This document shows positions 1 to 5,561 of a stretch of DNA of 5,849 bases, piece by piece (the first letter of the stretch is position 1; the number at the start of each line of letters is the position of its first letter). The notes below the pieces were generated by a model. That model saw nothing but the letters and a program-made list of their open reading frames with translations. It was not told the DNA's origin and did no database searches. Origin of the DNA: Rikenellaceae bacterium (GTDB lineage Bacteria > Bacteroidota > Bacteroidia > Bacteroidales > Rikenellaceae); assembly GCA_031286025.1 (NCBI GenBank), contig JAITVB010000203.1:1-5849 (forward strand), read 5' to 3'. The translations under genes and the position numbers were made by a program.

Positions 1-154
1 CAATATCAAACAGGTAATCAAACCCTTCGCCACGCAACCATGCGGCCGTTTCATGGGCTTTTTCAACGGGGACGGTCACTGACACCCGATCCTCGCTACA
101 CCCAACCTTTGCATATCCGAGGGCGGACAGTTCTCTCTCGATCCTTTCCATCAT
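1..154 (-). CDS. nuoC: NADH-quinone oxidoreductase subunit C (or NuoCD fusion), N-terminal fragment
   Basis: Only the first 51 codons lie in the window; the gene continues past the left edge. The visible protein begins MMERIERELSALGYAKV and ends AAWLRGEGFDYLFDI. The last part matches the start of the conserved NuoC (30 kDa subunit, PF00329) core, where a GFDYLFD-like segment opens the domain. NuoC is a peripheral-arm subunit of respiratory complex I near the N2 cluster. The first ATG (154-152) overlaps the nuoB TGA as ATGA; a second in-frame ATG follows at 151-149 and sits better behind the AGGA in the nuoB end, so either may be the start. In Bacteroidota this gene is often a nuoCD fusion, but the window is too short to tell. 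Identity rests on a short stretch plus its place directly after nuoB. Confidence 0.85.
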   Translation of the reverse strand, partial: MMERIERELSALGYAKVGCSEDRVSVTVPVEKAHETAAWLRGEGFDYLFDI

Positions 155-762
155 TCCTGCGGGATTACGGGTTGCGTGCTGTCAGCGCCGGAAGCCGGAC
201 GCTCGTCGGGCAGTTTGAAAAAATGTTGGACCTTGATCTTGCGCGAGAGTTGCATCATGCCGTAAAGCACGGCATCGGGACGCGGCGGGCAACCGGGCAC
301 ATAAACGTCGACGGGGATGATCTCATCGACCCCCTGCACCACGTGGTAAGCGTTCCTGAACGGGCCGCCGCTGATGGCGCAACTGCCGATGGCCATCACG
401 TATTTCGGTTCGGCCATCTGTTCGTAAAGACGCAACAGCACGGGAGCCATCTTGTGGACAACTGTCCCGCAGACGAAGATCACGTCGGCCTGTCGGGGGC
501 TGTTGCGAGTCACTTCCCAACCGAAGCGGGCGAAATCGGTTCGCGCCGCGCCGACACACATAAACTCGATGCCACAGCAACTCGTGGCGAAGGTCAGCGG
601 CCACACCGAGTTCGAACGGCCCCAATTGACAACGTCGCCGATCGTGCCCGCGAAGATGTTCACGCCGCCCGCGCGCAATTCCTCCACATACTTTTCGAGG
701 GTTTCGTTGTCCTTGAAATCCTCGTACGTCATATCCGGAATATGGATGTTTTTCACTTCCAT
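151..762 (-). CDS. nuoB: NADH-quinone oxidoreductase subunit B
   Basis: 203-residue NuoB (PF01058), the peripheral-arm subunit that holds iron-sulfur cluster N2, the last electron carrier before quinone in complex I. The four expected ligands are present: Cys62 and Cys63 in TSCCGIEF, Cys128 in GSCAISGGPF and Cys158 in VYVPGCPPRP. The frame stays open upstream to an ATG near 981, but those codons lie inside nuoA and are not NuoB-like. I chose the ATG at 762 because it is preceded by AAAGGAG and gives a normal N-terminus. It overlaps the end of nuoA by 10 bases, so its ribosome site lies within nuoA and translation is probably coupled. The C-terminal tail after the domain (about residues 177-203, Pro/Ser/Gln-containing) is unremarkable. 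No ligand is missing, and the gene looks intact. Confidence 0.97.
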   Translation of the reverse strand: MEVKNIHIPDMTYEDFKDNETLEKYVEELRAGGVNIFAGTIGDVVNWGRSNSVWPLTFATSCCGIEFMCVGAARTDFARFGWEVTRNSPRQADVIFVCGTVVHKMAPVLLRLYEQMAEPKYVMAIGSCAISGGPFRNAYHVVQGVDEIIPVDVYVPGCPPRPDAVLYGMMQLSRKIKVQHFFKLPDERPASGADSTQPVIPQE

Positions 763-1106
763 TTCAGCGCTCCTTTCGTCCAGGCGTAAACCAACCCGAG
801 GGTCAGCGTAATGATAAACGTCCCCCCGCAGATCAGTGCGTCGATCCCCACGTCCTCGACCACGCTGGCCCACGGAAAGAGCAACACCGTTTCGAGATCG
901 AAGATCAGGTAGAGGATCGCAAACAGGTAATACCCCACACGGAATTGCATCCACGACGAGCCACGCGTCGGGATGCCGCATTCATAAGGTTGTCCTTTGA
1001 GGATATTTTGCGAGGAGGGGGCAGCGAACCTGGCGATCACCAGGGCCACCAACACCAGGAAAACGGCCGTAAAAAGAACGACAAGAAACAGCGCCGCATT
1101 GGTCAT
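753..1106 (-). CDS. nuoA: NADH-quinone oxidoreductase subunit A
   Basis: 117-residue NuoA (PF00507), a small membrane subunit at the junction of the membrane and peripheral arms of complex I. Three hydrophobic segments are visible at about residues 5-27, 60-80 and 88-110. The family signature lies between the first two: YECGIP (Cys43 in the quinone-site loop), then FRVGYYLFAILYLIFDLE and FPWA. The length is typical. The start at 1106 is preceded by AAAAAGGA about 9 bases upstream. It is the first gene of the nuo unit, since the 310 bases upstream are non-coding. In many Bacteroidota the operon runs A, B, CD, H-N without nuoEFG, which would mean an electron donor other than a standard NADH module. 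That cannot be checked here because the operon leaves the window after nuoC begins. Confidence 0.96.
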   Translation of the reverse strand: MTNAALFLVVLFTAVFLVLVALVIARFAAPSSQNILKGQPYECGIPTRGSSWMQFRVGYYLFAILYLIFDLETVLLFPWASVVEDVGIDALICGGTFIITLTLGLVYAWTKGALKWK

Positions 1107-1170
1107 ATACGCTCATCCTTTTTGTACGACACACAATGAATCACCCGCACCCGTCGAAATCTTTCGGATC

Positions 1171-1200
1171 GATTCGGAAAACAGAACGATTTTCCGTATC
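1171..1200 (-). promoter_or_regulatory. Hairpin in the predicted nuo leader
   Basis: An inverted repeat with arms GATtCGGAAAA (1171-1181) and TTTTCCGtATC (1190-1200) has one mismatch and an 8-base loop. It lies inside the predicted 5' leader of nuoA. The motif TTCGGAT flanks it on both sides (1163-1169 and 1202-1208). It could be a leader structure affecting translation or stability, or operator half-sites. No U-tract follows, so it is not a standard attenuator. Confidence 0.35.
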
Positions 1201-1224
1201 CTTCGGATTATCGAATCAAAGACG

Positions 1225-1232
1225 CAAATGTA
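1225..1232 (-). promoter_or_regulatory. Putative nuo promoter -7 box (TACATTTG)
   Basis: Read on the minus strand the bases are TACATTTG, a full match to the Bacteroidota -7 consensus TAnnTTTG, pointing toward nuoA. I see no clear TTG/TTTG -33 element 17-23 bases upstream, so only half of the promoter is supported. Transcription from here would start near 1218 and leave a leader of roughly 110 bases before nuoA. Confidence 0.5.
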
Positions 1233-1332
1233 GCACGGAAAAGCACTCGTTGTCCTCTTTTGAAAAAAGATTTTCCCGAATTTTAACCCGATATGTACAA
1301 CGTGTTCTTTAAAAGGGATTTTCCCCGTCCCG

Positions 1333-1382
1333 TCCGTTCGTTTAATTTTTCGAAACCTGTTTCGAAAAATTAAACGAACGGA
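1333..1382. repeat. Perfect 23-bp inverted repeat (4-base loop) between cydB and nuoA
   Basis: The arms at 1333-1355 and 1360-1382 are exact reverse complements, separated by CCTG. The outer part is GC-containing (TCCGTTCG) and the core is AT-rich with the 8-bp palindrome TTTCGAAA in each arm. It lies 34 bases past the cydB stop, where a terminator is expected. However, neither side has an adjacent U-tract: downstream of cydB the RNA continues ACGGGACGGGG. A small GGGA-aaa-TCCC hairpin followed by TTTT (around 1309-1322) comes soon after and may contribute. Most likely it ends or protects the cyd transcript; an operator or repetitive element is also possible. The structure itself is certain, its role is not. 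Confidence 0.6.
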
Positions 1383-1395
1383 TAGAGTCGGCAGG

Positions 1396-1418
1396 GATAC
1401 CGGCAAGCCGAAGGTATC
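1396..1418 (-). promoter_or_regulatory. Small hairpin overlapping the cydB stop codon
   Basis: GATACC (1396-1401) and GGTATC (1413-1418) are a perfect 6-bp inverted repeat, with inner GGC/GCC pairing possible around a 2-base loop and a GAA bulge. It overlaps the cydB stop codon and sits directly ahead of the large palindrome. It may be part of a two-hairpin 3' end. The role is inferred from position only. Confidence 0.3.
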
Positions 1419-2568
1419 AATAGGATTCTGCGTCCCGGGCAACCTCTTCCGAAGTGAGGCGGCGGCGATTCATCGTCCGCCACACATACCAGATATAGGC
1501 CACCACCAGAGGGATCAGCAGCGAAACGTAGCTCATCGTCTGCAACGTGAAGCGGCTCGACGAACTGTTGGCGATCGTGAGCGAACTCTGCAGGTCGGAC
1601 AACGACGGGTAATAGACCGTGTGGTTGTAACCCACCGTAAGCAGCAGCGCCGTGACAGTGACGATCGCTCCGGCCCCGCTCCACCAGATACCCCGGCGGC
1701 TGCCGCGCAACAAATCGAGAGCGAAGCCGACGAGGACGGCTACCACGCCCGCTACGAAAGCGCCGCCGACAGCCGGCATTTCGATCAGATTTTGCAGGTA
1801 TTTGTATTTATCGGTGGCGACGACTCCGGTGTCGGGATCGACGGCATAGCCCGTCATCGTAACTAAGGCGGCGGCAAATGCCAGGAAAAAGAGCAGGAAT
1901 AGCGGCACATTCACCCACAGGGCTTTCCGGGACTGCTCTTCGATCTGCTCGTCATCCACATTGTTCAAAAAATATTGCAATGCCAGGCAACGCGCCAGGA
2001 ACACCACGGCCAAACCAAGCGCCAGGTTGCGCCAATCGGCCAACGCTTCGAGGCCATGCCAGGGCGAGGCCCAATGAGAGATGGCGACGTCGCCGCAGAA
2101 GCCGCCCATATTGCCGGGGTTGACCATAAAATGGCCGCCCGTGAAAAACGTCCCTACGGCCACACCCAACAGCAGTGCGCCGCCATAGCCGTTGGCCGCC
2201 AGAAAAAATTCGTATCCCCTTGGGCCGAAAAGATTTCCCGCTTTGCTGCGAAATTCGTAGGACACCCCCTGCAATACGAAAAGCAGCAGGATCAGCATCC
2301 ACAAATAAAACGCCCCGCCGAACGACGTGCTGTAAAAGATCGGGAACGAGGCGAAGAAAGCGCCTCCGAAAGTGACGAGTGTCGTAAACCCCAGTTTCCA
2401 TTTCGTACCCAAGGCGTTGATCATCAGCATGCGTTGGCCGTCTGTACGCCCGATGGTGCGCAGCAGGCTTTGACCGCCCTGCACGAAAAGCATAAAGACC
2501 AGAATGCCTCCCAGGAGCGACATGACGCCCCACCAGTAGTGCTGTAAAAAATTGAGCGTCGGTTCCAT
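1417..2568 (-). CDS. cydB: Cytochrome bd oxidase subunit II (Bacteroidota type)
   Basis: 383-residue polytopic membrane protein of the PF02322 family, partner of CydA in the bd-type quinol oxidase. E. coli CydB is about the same length. Family features seen: YWWGVMSLLGG near the N-terminus, MINALGTKW then VTFGGAFFASFP at about residues 49-76, FRSK at 106-109, and a C-terminal TSEEVARDAESY tail like the E. coli ending. Unusual relative to proteobacteria: the TDGFD motif in the first helix is replaced by FVQGGQSLL, and the residue aligned to E. coli Asp58 is Lys58 (Trp57 is kept). I take this as a feature of the Bacteroidota lineage, not damage. The start at 2568 is one base past the cydA stop (TGATATG) with almost no ribosome site, so translation is probably coupled to cydA. 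An in-frame ATG at 2634 is rejected because it falls within the cydA C-terminal coding region. Confidence 0.95.
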   Translation of the reverse strand: MEPTLNFLQHYWWGVMSLLGGILVFMLFVQGGQSLLRTIGRTDGQRMLMINALGTKWKLGFTTLVTFGGAFFASFPIFYSTSFGGAFYLWMLILLLFVLQGVSYEFRSKAGNLFGPRGYEFFLAANGYGGALLLGVAVGTFFTGGHFMVNPGNMGGFCGDVAISHWASPWHGLEALADWRNLALGLAVVFLARCLALQYFLNNVDDEQIEEQSRKALWVNVPLFLLFFLAFAAALVTMTGYAVDPDTGVVATDKYKYLQNLIEMPAVGGAFVAGVVAVLVGFALDLLRGSRRGIWWSGAGAIVTVTALLLTVGYNHTVYYPSLSDLQSSLTIANSSSSRFTLQTMSYVSLLIPLVVAYIWYVWRTMNRRRLTSEEVARDAESY

Positions 2569-2569
2569 A

Positions 2570-4180
2570 TCAGGCTTGTTTTTCTTCGGTTTTTGCAAGT
2601 TGAGGGGGAATGATGGCTTCGGGCGGCACATCATCCGGACCGCGCCCGATCTGGCGCGTCATGATGCGGATCTCGGCAACGAGGAGCACCGTAAAAAGGA
2701 CGACAAAGATGAAGAAGGTGAGCATCACCGGCCCTGTGCTCGTTCCCGACACCGCCGCCACGGTGGGCAACAGGTCCTGGATCGTCCAGGGTTGACGGCC
2801 GACTTCGGTCACGATCCACCCGGCCATCCCGGCGATGTAGGCCAACGGGATCGACCACAACAGCGTGTGGAGCATCCACCGCCGGTCGAGTTTTTTCTTA
2901 TAGCTCATCCACAGCGTTGCGGCGAAAAGCAGGATGAACCAAACTCCCAACCCCACCATCACCCGGAAACTGAAAAAGGTCAACCCCACGGGCGGGATCG
3001 CGTCTTCGGGCGAAGAGAGATATCCGTAACCCAAGTGGCTGTAATAGTCCTGCAGGAATGTTTTCCCGACGGGGGTCAAGGGATCGAATTTTTCGGCCAC
3101 CGCCTGCATGGTCTCCCGATCGCCCGCGCGCTTGGCCGCGCTATATTCGCTCATCGCGGCGATCGCCACGCGGCCCCGCTCCATTTTTTCAGATATCGGC
3201 ATCAGGCCGTATTCGGCGTTACCCCCGACCAGATCGTTGATCCCCGGTACGAAAGCGTCGGCATCGTGGCGACTTGCGACGGAAAGAAGCGCCGGAATCT
3301 TTATTTTAAAGTGGAACGGATCCTCCCCATCGGCCGTTTCGCCGGCTTTCAAAGCTCCGATCACAACCAACGGCGCACGGCGCGCACCGTCGTAATGGGC
3401 CTCCATGGCAGCCAGTTTCATCGGTTGGGTTTCGGCCATGATCACTCCCGAGCGATCGCCCGTGATGGCCAACAGCACGACGGCCGCCCCGCCGAACCAC
3501 GCCGCGATGCGGATACTTGAGAGCGCCATCCGTTCCTCGCGTCCCCGCAGCAGGAACCACGCAGCGACACCCATGACAAAGACCGCCCCGAGCATATAGC
3601 CGCTCAGCGCCGTATGCAAAAACTTGTTGATCGCCACCGGCGAAAGGGCCACTGCCCAGAAATCGGTCATCTCGTTGCGCATCGTGGCGATGTTGAACGC
3701 CGTGCCCACAGGATATTGCATCCAGGCGTTGGCGATCAGGATCCAGAGTGCCGACAGGCTGGCCCCAATGGCCACCATCCACGTCGACACCAAGTGGAAC
3801 CGTTTCGATACGCGTTCCCACCCGAAAAACATCACCGCGATAAACGTACTTTCGAGGAAAAACGCCACGATACCCTCGATCGCCAACGGTGCCCCGAAAA
3901 TGTCGCCCACGAAATGGGCGTAGTTCGACCAGTTGGTGCCGAATTGAAATTCGAGGATGATCCCTGTGACGACTCCTACGGCAAAATTGATCCCGAAGAG
4001 TTTCATCCAGAATTTAGCCGTGCGTTTCCAATGGAGGTCGCCCGTGCGGTAATACTGCGTTTCCATTATGGCGCAGATAAAAGCCAGGCCGAGCGTGAGC
4101 GGCACAAACAGCCAGTGGTACATCGCAGTCATCGCGAACTGGGCACGCGACCAGTCGACCATTTCCAGGATTTCGTTCAT
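2570..4180 (-). CDS. cydA: Cytochrome bd ubiquinol/menaquinol oxidase subunit I
   Basis: 536-residue CydA (PF01654), the membrane subunit that carries hemes b558, b595 and d, oxidises quinol and reduces oxygen to water. Key residues align with E. coli at a constant offset of three in the first half: His22 (AMYHWLFVPLTLGL), Glu102 and Glu110 (IEGIVAFFLES), and His189 (KFLHTALSGY), a heme b558 ligand. Lys255 and Glu260 (KLAAME) match the quinol-site pair in the Q-loop. FRVM with Met408 is the other b558 ligand, and GRQPW is at 461-465. The segment between His189 and Met408 is about 12 residues longer than in E. coli, so this is the long Q-loop type. The start ATG overlaps the upstream DUF4492 stop as ATGA; no Shine-Dalgarno sequence is visible, which suggests translational coupling. 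No sign of damage. Confidence 0.98.
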   Translation of the reverse strand: MNEILEMVDWSRAQFAMTAMYHWLFVPLTLGLAFICAIMETQYYRTGDLHWKRTAKFWMKLFGINFAVGVVTGIILEFQFGTNWSNYAHFVGDIFGAPLAIEGIVAFFLESTFIAVMFFGWERVSKRFHLVSTWMVAIGASLSALWILIANAWMQYPVGTAFNIATMRNEMTDFWAVALSPVAINKFLHTALSGYMLGAVFVMGVAAWFLLRGREERMALSSIRIAAWFGGAAVVLLAITGDRSGVIMAETQPMKLAAMEAHYDGARRAPLVVIGALKAGETADGEDPFHFKIKIPALLSVASRHDADAFVPGINDLVGGNAEYGLMPISEKMERGRVAIAAMSEYSAAKRAGDRETMQAVAEKFDPLTPVGKTFLQDYYSHLGYGYLSSPEDAIPPVGLTFFSFRVMVGLGVWFILLFAATLWMSYKKKLDRRWMLHTLLWSIPLAYIAGMAGWIVTEVGRQPWTIQDLLPTVAAVSGTSTGPVMLTFFIFVVLFTVLLVAEIRIMTRQIGRGPDDVPPEAIIPPQLAKTEEKQA

Positions 4181-4392
4181 TGTCGTGGATGGGTTAGTTG
4201 TTCACGGACGTAGTCGGCCTGCCGGGCGTCATCCATATTTTTCATGTGCGGGGTGAAGAAAAAGAGGCGCAGAATGGCGAACATGACAAAAAGTTTAATC
4301 AGGACCAGGAGCCAAAGCCCCCGGCCCCAGGTCATCCTGGCAAAGCCGTCGGCATAGAATCGCCAGGCACGGCAGAGGATATTTCGCTTCAT
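4177..4392 (-). CDS. DUF4492 small membrane protein, candidate cytochrome bd accessory subunit
   Basis: 71-residue protein that I recognise as DUF4492 (PF14899), a family of unknown function often found directly ahead of cydA in Bacteroidota and some Campylobacterota. Visible parts: a basic N-terminus, the conserved FYADGFARMTWGRGLW block (12-27), one strongly hydrophobic helix at about 26-46 ending RLFFF, then a charged cytosol- or periplasm-facing tail. It is first in the cyd operon. The start at 4392 is preceded by AGGGGAGG, the best ribosome site in the operon, and its stop overlaps the cydA start as ATGA. By size, single helix and position it resembles the accessory subunits CydX/CydH of other bd oxidases, though no sequence similarity to these is claimed. 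It might instead be an assembly factor. Family assignment is from memory of the motif; function is inference. Confidence 0.85.
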   Translation of the reverse strand: MKRNILCRAWRFYADGFARMTWGRGLWLLVLIKLFVMFAILRLFFFTPHMKNMDDARQADYVREQLTHPRQ

Positions 4393-4402
4393 CGCCTCCC
4401 CT

Positions 4403-4425
4403 GATTCCGCTCTCGTGCGGGAATC
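4403..4425 (-). promoter_or_regulatory. Stem-loop at the predicted 5' end of the cyd mRNA
   Basis: GATTCCGC (4403-4410) pairs with GCGGGAATC (4417-4425) with one bulged base and a 6-base loop. On the minus strand it would start almost at the predicted transcription start and end just before AGGGGAGG of the DUF4492 gene. It may stabilise the 5' end or modulate initiation. The pairing is seen directly; the role is inferred. Confidence 0.35.
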
Positions 4426-4429
4426 TTTC

Positions 4430-4437
4430 GAAAGTTA
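4430..4437 (-). promoter_or_regulatory. Putative cyd operon promoter -7 box (TAACTTTC)
   Basis: Read on the minus strand the bases are TAACTTTC, matching five of the six fixed positions of the Bacteroidota -7 box TAnnTTTG, and lying 38 bases ahead of the DUF4492 start. It overlaps the perfect palindrome CTTTCGAAAG (4425-4434), a possible operator. No convincing TTTG -33 element is seen. Direct repeats containing TGACA on the plus strand (TGTCA on the minus) lie just upstream at 4441-4470. Confidence 0.4.
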
Positions 4438-4440
4438 ATG

Positions 4441-4489
4441 ATTATTTCTGACATATCCTATTATCTGACACGGATGTTATTTCAGAAAT
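4441..4489. repeat. Repeat cluster upstream of the cyd promoter
   Basis: On the plus strand ATTATTTCTGACA (4441-4453) is echoed by TATTATCTGACA (4459-4470), so the TGACA ends lie 17 bases apart. TTTCTGA (4445-4451) also has its reverse complement TCAGAAA at 4482-4488. The latter lies within the 11-base palindrome ATTTCAGAAAT (4479-4489). AT-rich repeats just upstream of a promoter are what a regulator's binding sites look like, but no regulator can be named. Confidence 0.35.
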
Positions 4490-4725
4490 TCCCGCAACCG
4501 GCAGATTTTCTCTTGCCGCCTTTTTCAAAACCCGTTTCAAGGATTTTTTCGTTGCCCCCCATCGGGAGTGATGGTACGGGCGATAACGACGGTTTTTCCA
4601 TCGGCCGCTTCGAAGGTCTTTTGACCAAATGCCCGCAGGCAGCGGACCGGCAACCGGAAGCGGGGCGCGCAAAAGGATTTTTACCACTTTTTTAAGCAGA
4701 AAAAAAGTTGCAAAGAATAATTCCG
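4490..4725. other. Intergenic stretch between divergent cyd and hydrolase units, no confirmed gene
   Basis: No gene here has both a start and recognisable similarity. The stretch 4490-4680 is GC-rich like coding DNA and holds several open but unconvincing frames on both strands, including a minus-strand frame open from 4680 to a stop at 4537 without an ATG. The last part turns AT-rich and contains an 8-bp inverted repeat, ACTTTTTT (4686-4693) with AAAAAAGT (4701-4708). No tRNA or known structured RNA was recognised. Confidence 0.5.
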
Positions 4726-4733
4726 TACTTTTG
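4726..4733 (+). promoter_or_regulatory. Putative promoter -7 box (TACTTTTG) for the hydrolase gene
   Basis: TACTTTTG is a full match to TAnnTTTG and lies 32 bases before the ATG at 4766. A TTG at 4708-4710 could be the -33 element, but the 15-base spacing is shorter than the usual 17-23. Transcription would start near 4740, giving a leader of about 25 bases with the A/G-rich GAAAGAG just before the start codon. Confidence 0.5.
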
Positions 4734-4765
4734 AATCGCATTTTTCCAGGGAAGAAAAGAAAGAG

Positions 4766-5557
4766 ATGGATTTACTGACCCACATCTGCAGCGGTGCGGC
4801 GGCGGCAACGATAGTTGCGGCTTTCGCTCCCGGAAAACCATCCGGGCGCCTGGGCATAATCACCGCCGGCGTCCTTGGCGGAGCCATCCCCGATGTGGAC
4901 GTCGTCAGCCTGTGGTCGCGTTTCGACGGCACTTTCGGCCGCCTTTTCGGCCTGAGCCAACCCGGCCGCGACATCTACGGAGAAAAACTGTGGTATTCGC
5001 ATCACGCCTTTTTCCACTCGCTGCCGGCGGCACTATTATTGGCGGTGTTGTTTGGTCTGATCGCCTACGGCCTCTACCGCATCCGCCGCCGTCCGCTTTC
5101 TGCCTATTTTTCAGCCAATACTGCCGTGGCGTTGGGCTTCATTGCCGGTTTTTTGGCCCATTTGTTGGGCGACCTGCCGACACCGGCCTCGGACTGGGGC
5201 GGCATCGCCATGTTCTGGCCATCGAAAACCTACGTCGGCGGCACCGGAAAGATCTGGTGGTGGAATAATTATGATATTTTTCTGTTGGTCTTTACCTGCG
5301 CCGTTTTGAATACCTTATCGGTTCTGTTCCTGAAAACCCGGGCTCGGCGGCGGGTGGTGACGGTGGCGGCTGTCGCAGCGTTGGCGTTGGCGATCGTGCA
5401 GGTCAATACCCGGCATTACGACTATGACTACACAGGCAACATGCCGCGCTATGCCGAAATGGAGGCGGAATCGAAAGCCGAGCAGCGGCGCATCCTCGGC
5501 CCGCGGCTCTATAACACCATGGAGCGGTTCGACCGCCGCGTGCCGATTAATTTCTAA
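4766..5557 (+). CDS. Membrane-bound putative metal-dependent hydrolase (PF04307, YdjM-like)
   Basis: 263-residue inner-membrane protein resembling the YdjM/DUF457 family (PF04307), annotated as putative metal-dependent hydrolases; no substrate is established. Likely metal-ligand motifs in order: THICSG with His6, GGAIPDVD with Asp43 and Asp45, SHHAFFHSLPA with His79, His80 and His84, and FLAHLLGDLPTP with His132 and Asp136. This is the family pattern, although the third motif lacks the Arg-Gly of the common HRGxTHS form. Hydrophobic segments lie at about 8-22, 30-48, 86-104, 118-136, 172-190 and 198-213. A charged tail of about 50 residues, rich in Tyr, Asp, Glu and Arg, follows the last helix. 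The start at 4766 has a weak GAAAGAG upstream. The next gene begins 4 bases after the stop, so the two are likely co-transcribed. Link to neighbouring respiratory genes: none evident. Confidence 0.85.
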   Translation: MDLLTHICSGAAAATIVAAFAPGKPSGRLGIITAGVLGGAIPDVDVVSLWSRFDGTFGRLFGLSQPGRDIYGEKLWYSHHAFFHSLPAALLLAVLFGLIAYGLYRIRRRPLSAYFSANTAVALGFIAGFLAHLLGDLPTPASDWGGIAMFWPSKTYVGGTGKIWWWNNYDIFLLVFTCAVLNTLSVLFLKTRARRRVVTVAAVAALALAIVQVNTRHYDYDYTGNMPRYAEMEAESKAEQRRILGPRLYNTMERFDRRVPINF

Positions 5558-5561
5558 GGAA

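Noticed and set aside
40..789. Long plus-strand open frame opposite nuoB
   Set aside because: It lies antisense to a complete NuoB with all cluster ligands; the translation is His/Arg/Asp-rich with no family motif, as expected for a shadow frame in GC-rich DNA.
763..981. N-terminal extension of NuoB from an upstream ATG
   Set aside because: The extra 73 residues fall within nuoA in another frame and are not NuoB-like; the ATG at 762 has a proper ribosome site.
1113..1442. Minus-strand open frame of 109 codons across the cydB-nuoA gap
   Set aside because: It runs through the perfect palindrome and the predicted nuo promoter, has no recognisable motif and no good ribosome site.
2552..3520. 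322-codon plus-strand open frame opposite cydA
   Set aside because: Fully antisense to CydA, whose conserved residues are intact; the translation has the low-complexity HDGRP-rich look of a shadow.
4438..4695. Plus-strand 85-codon open frame in the cyd upstream region
   Set aside because: It starts inside the AT-rich repeats by the cyd promoter, shows no ribosome site and no family motif.
4686..4708. ACTTTTTT/AAAAAAGT inverted repeat as a terminator
   Set aside because: No transcript is expected to end here, because both flanking units point away from it; an all A/T stem is also too weak. It is more likely simply AT-rich promoter DNA.
4442..4741. Minus-strand 99-codon basic open frame upstream of the cyd operon
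   Set aside because: It would overlap the hydrolase promoter and the cyd regulatory repeats; the composition is Arg/Lys-rich without a recognised domain. I could not exclude that part of it belongs to a decayed gene.
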